This document shows, piece after piece, positions 22,565 to 34,165 of a DNA stretch of 64,000 bases (its first letter is position 1; every line of letters begins with the position of its first letter). Made by a program: the position numbers and the translations under genes. Where the stretch lies: positions 44,413,718 to 44,477,717 of the forward strand of contig OX465590.1 in assembly GCA_950022655.1 (NCBI GenBank). The letters are read 5' to 3'. This stretch comes from Alentia gelatinosa (lineage: Eukaryota > Annelida > Polychaeta > Phyllodocida > Polynoidae). The notes under the pieces were generated by a model. It saw nothing but the letters and a program-made list of their open reading frames with translations, was not told the DNA's origin and searched no databases.

Positions 22565-22790
22565 TATGGGAATTTTTGTATATCAAGTGTTCCCCCTTCA
22601 CATGTAATAGGAGAAAACGTCCTTACTGTGGCCGAACTATGTCTTAATTTGAGGTTACCTGTGGCGGACATTCGCCCCGATGCTGTAGGCGGAGGGGCGA
22701 ATGTCCGCCACAGGTGAATGAGAAATAAGACATAGTTCTGGCCACAGTCAGGACGTTTTCTTATTATTACATACCTTAATTCAATCATGA
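22565..22790. repeat. Long palindrome
   Basis: The arm from about 22600 (TAATAGGAGAAAACGTCC) pairs with an arm ending near 22770 (GGACGTTTTCTTATTATTA). Inner arms are CTGTGGCGGACATTCGCCCC and GGGGCGAATGTCCGCCACAG around GATGCTGTAGGCGGA. A transcript would form a long hairpin. Confidence 0.85.
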
Positions 22791-22935
22791 AGCCATTTAT
22801 CGAGTCGCCGAGTGAATACCCCTACAGGTTGACACTGTTTTCTATTAACCGGAAGTCCACTCACAGGATGTGCCCATTGCGCCGGCGCGAAAATATGTAA
22901 ATTAAGCCTCCACTTGCCCAGTGGATGTTTTGCCG

Positions 22936-23170
22936 CTATTCGGTAAGCGTGCTATTAACAGAAGATGCGATTGGAGAGCGGTAGGAGTGTGGCCCGGGAA
23001 CCAGCATAAGCGTGTCTGTGCGTCGCCCGTTGCTGACCAGAGCAAATGGCGTGTTGTTATTATCGATGATTTCAACATATTTACAAAACTGTTCTAGCTT
23101 ATCGTCACCCGTTGGATGCCTCAATATTTGATCATTACTCACTTGTACTTGTGACGGTGGCCCTGTATCA
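22936..23170 (-). CDS. Unassigned open frame, possible exon or remnant
   Basis: A minus-strand frame of about 75 residues runs through KLEQFCKYVEIIDNNN and ends LTE before a stop. It lies between palindromes in DNA that does not look repeated elsewhere in the window, and composition is mixed rather than low-complexity. No domain is recognised and no clear splice partner is seen. It may be chance. Confidence 0.15.
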
Positions 23171-23204
23171 CGAGTTTAAAGTCGCTATTTAACGTCCTCC
23201 TCCA

Positions 23205-23290
23205 CGTTGACAGTGGTCGCGATGACGTTAATCTTATATGCTTAGCGTGTAGCAGCGAGTAGGCTAAACGAACGATATAAGATTGCAGTG
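23205..23290. repeat. Short palindrome (CTTATATGCTTAGCGTG)
   Basis: TTAATCTTATATGCTTAGCG pairs imperfectly with CGAACGATATAAGATTG around CAGCGAGTAGGC. Confidence 0.5.
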
Positions 23291-23309
23291 CAACCAAGCA
23301 CACCATAGT

Positions 23310-23500
23310 GGGCCGTAGTCAATGAATACTACACCCCTGGTAGAGGGTCATATTTGAGTGACATTCGCACATAGGTATGTAATAATATATTACTATACAC
23401 CTATGGCCGAACATTTATGAAATACTGCCCGCTGCTGGGGGTGTAGTATAAATAATGTTCGTGCCCGCTGTGGCAGCGGGCCGTAGTGAAGAGTAGTGGC
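23310..23500. repeat. Imperfect palindrome around 23310-23500
   Basis: GGGCCGTAGTCAATGAATAC with CTACACCCCTGG pairs with CTGGGGGTGTAGTATAAATA, and GTATGTAATAATATATTAC forms a smaller inner hairpin. CGGGCCGTAGTGAAGAGTAG repeats the opening. Confidence 0.5.
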
Positions 23501-23544
23501 TTTTTGAGGTGCAGAAAAGTTAATAAAACATATTTTTCAACGAG

Positions 23545-23715
23545 TAGGAGGTGTACAGTAATAAGAAAACGTAGTGACTGAGCTCGTACGGTGTCCGTTC
23601 TCGGTCATTTGATGAAAAAATACGGCCCTCTAGCCTGCGGCATCGGGCCGTATTTTTTCATCAAATGACCTCGAACAGCCACCTGTACGGGCTCAGTAAC
23701 CACGTTTTCTCATAG
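23545..23715. repeat. Long palindrome
   Basis: GTCATTTGATGAAAAAATAC plus GGCCC and its partner GGGCCGTATTTTTTCATCAA are near-perfect. The outer arms (TAATAAGAAAACGTAGTGAC and GTAACCACGTTTTCTCATA) extend it to about 150 bases around CTCTAGCCTGCGGCATCG. Confidence 0.85.
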
Positions 23716-25020
23716 GACCCTACACCTTAGGCCTACTGTGTCCCACGCTGTCACCACAGTCCTACACCCCCCTGTACCCCCCTCATGTGTATCATAGGAT
23801 CCTACACCTTACTGTGCCCCACGCTGTCACCACAGTCCTACACCCCCCCCGTACCCCCTAATGTGTATTATAGGATCCTACACCTTACTGTGCCCCACGC
23901 TGTCACCACAGTCCTACACCCCCCCCGTACCCCCTCATGTGTATTATAGGATCCTACACCTTACTGTGCCCCACGCTGTCACCACAGTCCTACACCCCCC
24001 CTGTACCCCCTCATGTGTATTATAGGATCCTACACCTTACTGTGCCCCACGCTGTCACCACAGTCCTACACCCCCCCCCCCGTACCCCCTCATGTGTATT
24101 ATAGGACCCTAGACCTTACTGTGCCCCACGCTGTCCCCACAATCCTACAACCCTGTATCCCTGTATCCCTGTACCCCCCTCACCTGTATTATAGGACCCT
24201 AGACCTTACTATGCCCCACGCTGTCACCACAGTCCTACACCCCCCCCCCGTACCCCCTCATGTGTATTATAGGACCCTAGACCTTACTGTGCCCCACGCT
24301 TTCCCCACAATCCTACAACCCTGTATCCCTGTATCCCTGTACCCCCCTCACCTGTATTATAGGACCCTAGACCTTACTATGCCCCACACTGTCCCAACAG
24401 TCCTACACCCCCCCCCTGTACACCCCTCACGTGTATTATAGGACCCTACACCTTACTGTGCCCCACGCTGTCCCCACAGTCCTACACCCCCCCCCCCTGT
24501 ACCCCCCTCATGTGTATTATAGGACCCTAGACCTTACTATGCCCCACGCTGTCCCAACAGTCCTACACCCCCCCCCCCTGTACACCCCTCACGTGTATTA
24601 TAGGACCCTACACCTTACTGTGCCCCACGCTGTCTCCACAGTCCTACACCCCCCCCCCCTGTACACCCCTCATGTGTATTATAGGACCCTACACCTTACT
24701 GTGTCCCACGCTGTCACCTCAGTCCTACACCCCCCCTGTACCCCCCTCACCTGTATTATAGGACCCTCAACCTTACTGTGTCCCGCGCTGTCTCTACAGT
24801 CCTACACCCCCCCTGTACCCCCTCACGTGTATTATAGGACCCTAGACCTTACTGTGCCCCACGCTGTCCCAACAGTCCTACACCCCCCCTGTACCCCCCT
24901 CATGTGTATCATAGGATCCTACACCTTACTGTGCCCCACGCTGTCACCACAGTCCTACACCCCCCCTCGTACACCCCTCACGTGTATTATAGGATCCTAC
25001 ACCTTACTGTGCCCCACGCC
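23700..25020 (+). repeat. ~78-bp tandem array rich in C runs
   Basis: About 17 units carrying TGTGTATTATAGGACCCTA, CACCTTACTGTGCCCCACG and CTGTCACCACAGTCCTACAC plus C7-C12 runs. Proline/tyrosine-rich open frames follow the repeat and are not supported as genes. From 25021 to 25290 there is a G-run patch (25185-25225) and nothing else. Confidence 0.95.
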
Positions 25021-25289
25021 ACCCCTTCTCCTGCAGCCCTCATTCACTATACTCTCTCTCTCTCTGTAGTTGAGGTTTTTACCAGCAGGAGGAGCTCAAC
25101 AGGAGGACGCTTGTACCCGGCGTCTCCTCCTGTTTGTGTCTTGTTTCCATGGGAATCTGCCAAGGTTGACGTTAGAGAGGGTGGGTGGGGGGGGGGGGGG
25201 GAGGGGGCTGAGGGGGGGGGGGGTGCGTGGGCGTGGAGTCCCACAGATCGTACTGCATACCAATGTGAGACTGCGACACGTGATCTGAA

Positions 25290-27600
25290 AACGTGGCGTG
25301 CGTGTGTGGGAGGTGTTAAATGTGTGGTGTTAGGTGATATAGTGTGGTGTGTGTGAGGTGTTAAATGTGTGGTGTAAGGTGATATAGTGTTATATGGTGT
25401 GGTGTGTGTGTGGTGTTAGGTGATATAGTGTTATCTAGTGTGGTGTGTGGGAGGTGTTAAATGTGTGGTGTTAGGTGATATAGTGTGGTGTGTGTGAGGT
25501 GTCAAATGTGTGGTGTTAGGTGATATAGTGTGGTGTGAAGTCTGTGGTGTAAGGTGATATAGTGTTATATAGTGTGGTGTGTGTGAGGTGTTAAATGTGT
25601 GGTGTAAGGTGATATAGTGTTATCTAGTGTGGTGTGTGGGAGGTGTTAAATGTGTGGTGTTAGGTGATATAGTGTTATCTAGTGTGGTGTGTGGGAGGTG
25701 TTAAATGTGTGGTGTTAGGTGATATAGTGTTATATAGTGTGGTGTGTGGGAGGTGTTAAATGTGTGGTGTAAGGTGATATAGTGTTATATGGTGTGGTGT
25801 GTGTGAGGTGTTAAATGTGTGGTGTTGGGTGATATAGTGTTATATAGTGTGGTGTGTGTGAGGTGTGAAGTGTGTGGTGTTAGGTGATATAGTGTTATAT
25901 GGTGTGGTGTGTGGGAGGTGTTAAATGTGTGGTGTTAGGTGATATAGTGTTATATGGTGTGGTGTGTGGGAGGTGTTAAATGTGTGGTGTTAGGTGATAT
26001 AGTGTGGTGTGAGGTTATATAGTGTTATATAGTGTGAGGTGTGTGGTGTGTGGGAGGTGTTAAATGTGTGGTGTTAGGTGATATAGTGTTATATAGTGTG
26101 GTGTGTGGGAGGTGTTAAATGTGTGGTGTAAGGTGATATAGTGTTATCTAGTGTGGTGTGTGGGAGGTGTTGAATGTGTGGTGTAAGGTGATATAGTGTT
26201 ATATAGTGTGGTGTGTGTGAGGTGTGAAGTGTGTGGTGTTAGGTGATATAGTGTTATCTAGTGTGGTGTGTGGGAGGTGTTAAATGTGTGGTGTTAGGTG
26301 ATATAGTGTTATATAGTGTGGTGTGTGGGAGGTGTTAAATGTGTTGTGTAAGGTGATATAGTGTTATATGGTGTGGTGTGTGTGAGGTGTTAAATGTGTG
26401 GTGTAAGGTGATATAGTGTGGTGTTAGGTGATATAGTGTTATATAGTCTGGTGTGTGGGAGGTGTTAAATGTGTGATGTTAGGTGATATAGTGTTCTATA
26501 GTCTGGTGTGTGGGAGGTGTTAAATGTGTGGTGTTAGGTGATATAGTGTGGTGTGAAGTCTGTGGTGGTCTGAGGTTATATATTGTTATATAGTGTGGTG
26601 TGTGTGATGTAATAAGTATGTGGTTTAAGGTTACATAGTTTGAATTGTGTGAGGTGTGAAGTGTGTGGTCTAAGGTTATATAGTGTGAAATGTGTGAGGT
26701 GTGAAGTGTGTGGTGTTAGATTTATATAGTGAGGTTTAGTGTGAAGTGTGTGGTGTTAGATTCATATAGTGAGGTGTGGTGTGAAGTGTGTGGTGTAAGG
26801 TTATATAATATTATATAGTGTGGTGTTTGTGATGTAGTAAATATGTGGTCTAAGGTTATATAGTGGGAGGTGTGTGAGATGTGTGTGTGGTGGTGTGTGG
26901 GGTGTGTGGTGTGAACTGTGTGGTGTTAGGTTATATATTGTGGTGTGTGTGGTGTAGTTAGTATGTGGTCTAAGGTCATATAGAATGAAGGGTGTGAGGT
27001 GTGTGGTGTAAGGTTATATTGTGTTATATAGTGTGGTGTGTGTGAAGTGTTTGGTGTTAGGTTATATTGTGTGTGGTGCAAGGTTATATAGTGAGGTGTG
27101 TGTGGTGTGTGGTGATATAGTGTGGTGTAAGGTTGTAGTGTGAGGTATGGTGTAAGGTGATAGAGTGTGAAGTGTGTGGTGTTAGGTTATATTGTGTGAG
27201 GTGTGTGGTGTAAGATTATATAGTGAGGTGCAGTGTGAAGTGTGTGGTGTGATGTGATATAGTGTGGTGTGGTGTGAGGTATGAAGGGTGAGGTGTGAGG
27301 TTATATAGTGCAAGGTGTGTGAAGTATGTGGTGTAAGGTTATATAGTGATATGTTTCAGGTGTGGAGAGTATGATGTGAGGTGTGTGTAAGGCGATATAG
27401 TGTGAGGTGTGAGGTGATATAGTGTGAGGAGTGTTTGGTGATAGGTGATATAATGTTATATAGTGTGGTGTGTATGAAGTGTTTGGTGTAAGGTTTTAGC
27501 GTGAGGTATGAAGTGTGTTGTGTAGTATTTTATATGGTGGTGTGTGAGGTGTGATGAGTAGGATGTGAGGTGTGTGTGAGGTGATATAGTGTGTGCGTGG
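25290..27600 (+). repeat. GT-rich tandem array (GTGTGGTGTTAGGTGATATAG)
   Basis: Variable units of about 58-75 bp made from GGAGGTGTTAAATGTGTGG, TGTTAGGTGATATAGTG and TTATATAGTGTGGTGTGTG. Regular up to about 26550 and strongly degenerate after that. No coding potential. Confidence 0.95.
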
Positions 27601-27719
27601 TGGGGGTATGAGATACTTACGATATGGTACGATATCTTTGTGTGGATGATATATGAGAGTACATGACCTCAGGTTTATGATGTGCCATGTCCGTGAGGTA
27701 TAAGGTACATACTCTGAGA

Positions 27720-28400
27720 TTATATAAATGTTATATGTCTGTATGTGTATGTGTGTGATGTAGGAGTATGTGTGAGTACATGGTCTTAGGTTGTGTAGTG
27801 TGTAATGTATGTGTGTAGAGGAATGAGGTACCCACACTGAGTATGATATTTGTGTGTGTGTGTGATGTGTGTGTGATGTAGGAGAATGTATGAGTATATA
27901 TAATCTCAGGTTGTATAGTGTGTAATGTGTGTGTGTAGAGGTATGAGGTACCCACACTGAGATTAAATATGGTATGATATTTGTGTGTGTGTGTGATGTA
28001 GGAGAATGTATGAGTATATATAATCTCAGGTTGTATAGTGTGTAATGTATGTGTGTATGAGGTATGAGGTACCCACACAGAGGTTATATATGGTATGATA
28101 TTTGTGTGTGTGTGATGTGTGTGTGTGAAGTAGGAGTATGTGTGAGTACATGATCTTAGGTTGTATAGTGTGTAATGTGTGTGTGTAGAGGTATGAGGTA
28201 CCCACACAGAGGTTATATATGGTATGATATTTGTGTGTGTGTGATGTGTGTGATGTGTGTGTGTGATGTAGGAGTATGTGTGAGTATATATAATCTCAGG
28301 TTGTATAGTGTGTAATGTATATGTGTAGAGGTATGAGATACCCACAGAGAGGTTATATATGGTATGATATTTGTGTGTGTGTGATGAAGGAGAAATGTCA
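27720..28400 (+). repeat. ~120-bp tandem array with GT microsatellites
   Basis: Five to six units with AGGTATGAGGTACCCACAC, GGTATGATATTTGTGTGTG and AATCTCAGGTTGTATAGTG. The minus-strand Thr/His/Tyr-rich frame reflects (CA)n and is not a gene. From 28401 to 28676 nothing is assigned. Confidence 0.93.
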
Positions 28401-28676
28401 TGTGTGTAGTTTATGTGTATCAGGTTTGTGGTCCTCGATATAAACACAAGAAGTGATTCGTATGACATGTGATGCTGTGTGTATTGTATGAATTGTAGGA
28501 CACACTGTGTGTATTAAACGTGACGTATGAGAAATATTGTACTAATGTTTCCTTATCATATGTGGTTTGAGAACTGCTATAACAGAAGCTGTTTTGATGG
28601 CATGAAGTATGCCTGCTATTGGAACAGAGCAAACAATATAAACATGTATACACAATACTCATTTAGGCACATAAGG

Positions 28677-29114
28677 TATCATCCTACCCCTCATATAAAT
28701 CTCCATAGACCTAGCATGGTGTGACTGTATGCCACAGTTATTATCCTACCCCTCATATGAATCTCCATAGACCTAGCATGGTGTGACTGTATGCCACAGT
28801 TATTATCCTACCCCTCATATGAATCTCCATAGACCTAGCATGGTGTGACTGTATGCCACAGTTATTATCCTACCCCTCATATGAATCTCCATAGACCTAG
28901 CATGGTGTGACTGTATGCCACAGTTATTATCCTACCCCTCATATGAATCTCCATAGACCTAGCATGGTGTGACTGTATGCCACAGTTAGTATCCTACCCC
29001 TCATATAAATCTCCATAGACTCAACATAGTGTGATTGTATGCCACTGTTAGTATCCTACCCCTCATATAAATCTCCATAAACTTAAAATGGTGTGACTGT
29101 ATGCCACGGTTATG
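28677..29114 (+). repeat. 62-bp tandem array of an element left end
   Basis: Seven copies spaced exactly 62 bp (ATCC at 28681, 28743, 28805, 28867, 28929, 28991, 29053). Each unit is TTATCCTACCCCTCATATGA, ATCTCCATAGACCTAGCATG and GTGTGACTGTATGCCACAG, i.e. the start of the TTATCCTACCCC elements. Inner copies are almost identical and outer copies diverged. It runs into the remainder of an E1 element. Confidence 0.95.
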
Positions 29115-29330
29115 TCATATAATATTTATATGCCATGGCCGACATATGAAACTAAAAAGATGTGACAGTAAGATAAAATCCAAACATATGATTGTTTACA
29201 TGGTGCTCGATGTCTTCCACTACAGATATCGCTCAGCTCTGTTTTCGTGATATCCCTCCGAGAAAACAATTCACTTTATATAAACAATCAAATGTAATCT
29301 CGCGACGCAACATTTCTTGGTATATCATTA
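29115..29330 (+). repeat. Palindromic element, type E1, second copy
   Basis: CATATAATATTTATATGCCA, then TAAGATAAAATCCAAACATA, and a hairpin from ATGATTGTTTACATGG to TATATAAACAATCAAATG around GATATCGCTCAGCTC match 1-219. The left end has expanded into the 62-bp array. Confidence 0.8.
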
Positions 29331-29745
29331 CCCATCGTATACAAAGCCCCCATTGAAAATGTATGGGGACTCAGTAAACCACGACCCATTGTATAAAACC
29401 TGTCAGACACCATAACTGTGGTATATGGATTCATACCTGTGGTATACGGCCTCAAAACCATGGTATATGGGAAAATAGTCCCTTTCTGCTATAGAGCAAA
29501 GAAATAATCCCTTTTGTTATACCATTTAATATGGCAATTACTAAGTTTAATATATAGAAAAGATAGATACTAAATGCAACAAACGATGATTCTGTGGACA
29601 GGCGGCTCTGTAACCACTCAAGGATGACGTCGTAATATACTCGCTAGCGCTCGGGTAATACTACGCGTCAACCACTCTTGTTTTCCGGCCACCCTTCCAC
29701 AAAACCATCGAGTATTGTCTATATATGACATTTCGTGACGTTTCT
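29330..29745 (+). repeat. Palindromic element, family H copy 3
   Basis: CATTACCCATCGTATACAAA, CCATTGAAAATGTATGG, CTTTCTGCTATAGAGC and ACTCAAGGATGACGTCG follow the order in 7196-7640. It abuts the E1 copy. Confidence 0.8.
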
Positions 29746-29799
29746 TGGTATGATCTATGAGTAGTACTGCGTGCAGACTCTACCGTGCCCGTGGTAGAT

Positions 29800-30040
29800 T
29801 CACGGAGTACAGACGACCCATGCCGTGCGTACCGCTCCAATCTGGGCGGCCACTCGGGCACGGCGGTACCGCTGTGGTACTGGAGGGACTACTGGAGAAC
29901 ACAACACGGTGGTCGCCCTGGACCGACATCGCGAGCTGTTGGGCAACACACCCGTCTCTGGCACCAGCACCAGCCCCAGTTCTCTCAGCCTGCTGTCCTA
30001 CTTGTACCACTGCCAGCCGCCAATGACCACATGGCTGAGA
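29800..30040 (+). other. GC-rich segment with possible exon, uncertain frame
   Basis: A short non-repetitive GC-rich stretch between family H and a minisatellite. One plus frame reads through VVALDRHRELLGNTP with mostly G/C third positions, while another frame and the minus strand are also open, so coding is unproven. No domain is recognised. Confidence 0.2.
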
Positions 30041-30780
30041 CATGGGGGAGGCATGGTAAAGACATGGGTAAGGCATGGGTGAGACATGGGTGAGATATGG
30101 GGGAAATATGGGGGAGATATGGGGGAGATATGGGGGAGATATGGGAGAGATATGGGTGAGACATGGGGGAGATATGGGTGCGGCATGGGGAGATATGGGG
30201 GAGATATGGTAAAGACATGGAGGAGATATGGTGGAGAGATGGGGAGATGGGTGAGACATGGCTGAGACATGGGTAAGGCATGGTAAAGACATGGGGGAGA
30301 TATGGGTGAAATATAGGTGAGACAGGGGGAAATATGGGGGACATATGGGGGCAGACATGGGGGAGACATGGGGGAGACATGGGGTAGATATGGGGCACAT
30401 AATGGGAAGAGATATGGATGAGACATGGGGGAGACATGGAGGAGACATGGGGGAAATATGGGGGAGGTATGGGGAAGATAATGGGGGGAAACATGGGGGA
30501 GATATGGGCGAGACATGGGGGAAACATGGGGGTGATATGGGACACTTAATGGGGAGAGATATGGGGGAAATATGGGGGACATATGGGGGGACATTGGGGA
30601 AACATTGGGAGATATGGGGGAGACATGGGGAAGATACGGGGGAGATATGGGAGTCACATGGGTGAGATATGGAGCAGGCATGGGGGAGATATAGGGGAGA
30701 TATGGGTGAGACATGGGGACGGGTAAACTTGGGGGAGATATAGGAGAGATATGGGGAAGATATCGGGGAGTCATTGGTGA
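30040..30780 (+). repeat. GATATGGGGGA minisatellite
   Basis: Imperfect 12-15 base units GACATGGGGGAGATATGGG. Met/Gly/Glu frames on the plus strand and Pro/Ser/His frames on the minus strand are artefacts. Confidence 0.93.
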
Positions 30781-30789
30781 CACTGGAGG

Positions 30790-31200
30790 AGGCACCCTGT
30801 GTATGAGGGGGGGGGGGGGTGCAGTGGGACAGTACCTCTGTGGCGTTCACCCAAACCTGACCTGGTCCGTCCACCCTTCTCCGCCCGCCCCGCCCCGTCC
30901 CCTGCCCGCCTCCGCCCTCCGCCCGCCCCGCCCTCCCCTGTCCCCTGCCCCTCCCACCCCCTCCCAGCCCCGCCCCGCCCCGTCCACTCACCTGCACGTC
31001 CTCTCGTCTCCCGTGCACGCCCGCCGCATGTCCGTCGCGTACCGCGGCCACCTGCTTTCTGGCACCGCTGCCGCCGCCGTGTCGGCCTCCGCGGCTCTGA
31101 TCGGCCGCCGCCCGCCTCCGCCGTCTCCGCTCTGCTCATAGAGCTGACGTAGCGTGGCTCTGGTGGTCAGTGTAGCCGCGCGCCGGCCCAGTGACGTCAG
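30790..31200. other. CpG-rich segment, possible promoter/first-exon region
   Basis: Very CpG-rich DNA (CCGCCGCCGTGTCGGCCTCC) unlike the rest of the window. On the minus strand, GACGTGCAG followed by GTGAGTGG near 30990 looks like a 5' splice site. That would fit the end of a first exon, but no downstream exon in this direction could be tied to it. The adjacent 70-bp array shares the TAGCTCTGG-like edge. Confidence 0.3.
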
Positions 31201-31224
31201 GCTGGCAGTCGATGGCGGCCGCTT

Positions 31225-32075
31225 CTGGTGCTGCAGGAGGGGTGTGGGCTACACTGGCCGCCAGAGCTACGCTATGTGAGGGAGCGGGTAGCGCAGGTGG
31301 TGCAGGATGGGTGCGGGCTACACTGGCCGCCAGAGCTACGCGAAGTGAGGGGAGTGGGTAGCGCAGGTGGTGCAGGAGGGGTGTGGGCTACACTGGCCGC
31401 CAGAGCTACGCTATGTGAGTGGAGCGGGTAGTGCAGGTTGTGCAGGAGGGGTGTGGGCTACACTGGCCGCCAGAGCTACGCGAAGTGAGGGGAGTGGGTA
31501 GCGCAGGTGGTGCAGGAGGGGTGTGGGCTACACTGGCCGCCAGAGCTACGCTATGTGAGTGGAGCGGGTAGTGCAGGTTGTGCAGGAGGGGTGTGGGCTA
31601 CACTGGCCGCCAGAGCTACGCTATGTGAGTGGAGCGGGTAGCACAGGTGGTGCAGGAGGGGTGTGGGTTACACTGGCCGCCAGAGCTACGCTATGTGAGG
31701 GTAGCGGGTAGCACAGGTGGTGCAGGAGGGGTGCGGGCTACACTGGCCGCCAGAGCTACGCTATGTGAGGGGAGAGGGGAGCGCAGGTGGTGCAGGAGGG
31801 GTGCGGGCTACACTGGGCACCAGAGCTACGCTATGTGAGGGGAGCGGGTAGTGCAGGTTGTGCAGGAGGGGTGTGGGCTACACTGGCTGCCAGAGCTATG
31901 CTATGTGAGGGGAGCGGGTAGCGCAGGTGGTGCAGGATGGGTGCGGGCTACGCTGGCTGCCAGAGCTATGCTATGTGAGGGGAGCGGGTAGCGCAGATGG
32001 TGCAGGAGGGGTGCGGGCTACACTGGCCGCCAGAGCTACGCTATGTGAGGGGAGCGGGGAGCGCAGGTGGTTCAG
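31225..32075 (+). repeat. 70-bp tandem array (CACTGGCCGCCAGAGCTACG)
   Basis: About 12 units at 70-base spacing with GTGCAGGAGGGGTGTGGGCT, ACACTGGCCGCCAGAGCTAC and GCTATGTGAGGGGAGCGGG. The single sequence at 31141-31175 (GACGTAGCGTGGCTCTGGTGG) appears related in inverted form. Confidence 0.95.
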
Positions 32076-32079
32076 GGGC

Positions 32080-32215
32080 TCGTTGAATAATCTAGGATCG
32101 CACATGAAGACCTTTTTTTCTGTACGCCAAGGAGACCCAGAGACAATGTGGATCAACTTTATTCGACACTCATGGACGACTTTATGGACGGCTAAGACTG
32201 TCTTGGAAAACAAAC
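32080..32215 (+). repeat. Compact element of the CTGTTTAATAATCTAGG family
   Basis: GTTGAATAATCTAGGATCGC, ACATGAAGACC and GGAGACCCAGAG, CAACTTTATTCGACACTC resemble both ends of 19936-20455 brought close together, giving a short internally deleted copy. Confidence 0.6.
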
Positions 32216-32235
32216 TTAGATATTATTGAACTATT

Positions 32236-34165
32236 ACAGGAGAGGTGGGAGGGGTCAGTGGAGGAGGGATGAGGGGAGGAGGGATAGGGCAGGAGGGGTG
32301 AGGGGAGGAGGGGTGAGGGGAGGAGGGGTGAGGGGAGGAGGGGTGAGGGGAGGAGGGGTGAGGGCAGGAAGGATAGGGCAGGAGGGGTGAGGGGAGGAGG
32401 GGTGAGGGGAGGAGGGGTGAGGGGAGGAGGGGTGAGGGGAGGAGGGGTGAGGGGAGGAGGGGTGAGGGGAGGAGGGGTGAGGGGAGGAGGGGTGAGGGGA
32501 GGAGGGGTGTGGGGAGGAGGGGTGAAGGGAGGAGGGGTGAGGGGAGGAGGGGTGTGGGGAGAAGGGGTGAAGGCAGGAGGGGTGAGGGTAGGAGGGGTGT
32601 GGGGAGGAGGGGTGAGGGGAGGAGGGGTGAGGGGAGGAGGGGTGAGGGGAGGAGGGGTGAGGGGAGGAGGGGTGTGGGGAGAAGGGGTGAAGGCAGGAGG
32701 GGTGAGGGTAGGAGGGGTGTGGGGAGGAGGGGTGAGGGGAGGAGGGGTGAGGGGAGGAGGGGTGAGGGTAGGAGGGGTGAGGGGAGGAGGGGTGAGGGGA
32801 GGAGGGGTGAGGGGAGGAGGGGTGAGGGGAGGAGGGGTGAGGGGAGGAGGGGTGAGGGCAGGAAGGATAGGGCAGGAGGGGTGTGGGGAGGAGGGGTGGG
32901 GGCAGGAGGGGTGAGGGGAGGAGGGGTGGGGGCAGGAGGGGTGAGGGGAGGAGGGGTGAGGGGAGGAGGGGTGAGGGGAGGAGGGGTGAGGGGAGGAGGG
33001 GTGAGGGGAGGAGGGGTGAGGGGAGGAGGGGTGAGGGGAGGAGGGGTGAGGGGAGGAGGGGTGAGGGGAGGAGGGGTGAGGGGAGGAGGGGTGAGGGGAG
33101 GAGGGGTGAGGGGAGGAGGGGTGAGGGGAGGAGGGGTGAGGGGAGGAGGGGTGAGGGGAGGAAGGGTGAGGGGAGGAAGGGTGAGGGGAGGAGGGGTGTG
33201 GGGAGGAGGGGTGAGGGGAGGAGGGGTGAGGGGAGGAGGGGTGAGGGGAGGAGGGGTGAGGGGAGGAGGGGTGAGGGGAGGAGGGGTGAGGGGAGGAGGG
33301 GTGAGGGGAGGAGGGGTGAGGGGAGGAGGGGTGAGGGGAGGAGGGGTGAGGGGAGGAGGGGTGAGGGGAGGAGGGGTGAGGGGAGGAGGGGTAAGGGGAG
33401 GAGGGGTGAGGGGAGGAGGGGTGAGGGGAGGAGGGGTGAGGGGAGGAGGGGTGAGGGGAGGAGGGGTGAGGGGAGGAGGGGTGATGGGAGGAGGGGTGAG
33501 GGGAGGAAGGGTGAGGGGAGGAGGGAGGAGGGGAGGAGGGGTGAGGGGAGGAGGGGTGAGGGGAGGAGGGGTGAGGGGAGGAGGGGTGAGGGGAGGAGGG
33601 GTGAGGGGAGGAGGGGTGATGGGAGGAGGGGTGTGGGGAGGAGGGGTGAGGGGAGGAGGGGTGAGGGGAGGAGGGGTGAGGGGAGGAGGGGTGAGGGGAG
33701 GAGGGGTGAGGGGAGGAGGGGTGAGGGGAGGAGGGGTGAGGGGAGGAGGGGTGAGGGGAGGAGGGGTGAGGGGAGGAGGGGTGTGGGGAGGAGGGGTGAG
33801 GGGAGGAGGGGTGAGGGGAGGAGGGGTGAGGGGAGGAGGGGTGAGGGGAGGAGGGGTAAGGGGAGGAGGGGTGAGGGGAGGTGGGGTGAGGGGAGGAGGG
33901 GTGAGGGGAGGAGTGGAGGAGGGGAGGAGGGGTGAGGGGAGGAGGGGTGAGGGGAGGAGGGGTGAGGGGAGGTGGGGTGAGGGAGGAGGGAGGAGGGGAG
34001 GAGGGGTGAGGGGAGGAGGGGTGAGGGGAGGAGGGGTGAGGGGAGGAGGGGTGAGGGGAGGAGGGGTGAGGGGAGGAGGGGTGTGGGGAGGAGGGGTGAG
34101 GGGAGGAGGGGTGTGGGGAGGAGGGGTGAGGGGAGGAGGGGGGTGATGGGAGGAGGGGTCTGGGG
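32236..34165 (+). repeat. 15-bp G-rich minisatellite, about 125 copies
   Basis: Nearly pure GAGGGGTGAGGGGAG units over 1.9 kb, all purine apart from one T per unit. The three plus frames give [10 protein letters not shown]-type repeats and the minus frames give PSSPH/PPLT repeats, all artefacts. Many G4 runs make quadruplex or triplex structure likely. Confidence 0.97.

Noticed and set aside
23700..25356. Plus-strand Tyr/His/Pro repeat frames resembling a structural protein
   Set aside because: They follow the ~78-bp array and shift frame with C-run length, and no signal peptide or conserved unit boundary is seen.
27496..28468. His/Thr/Tyr-rich minus-strand frames
   Set aside because: They are translations of (CA)n and a ~120-bp repeat.
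29780..31051. 423-residue minus-strand frame rich in ISPxxxPH
   Set aside because: It is the complement of the GATATGGGGGA minisatellite plus GC-rich flanks, and the composition follows the repeat.
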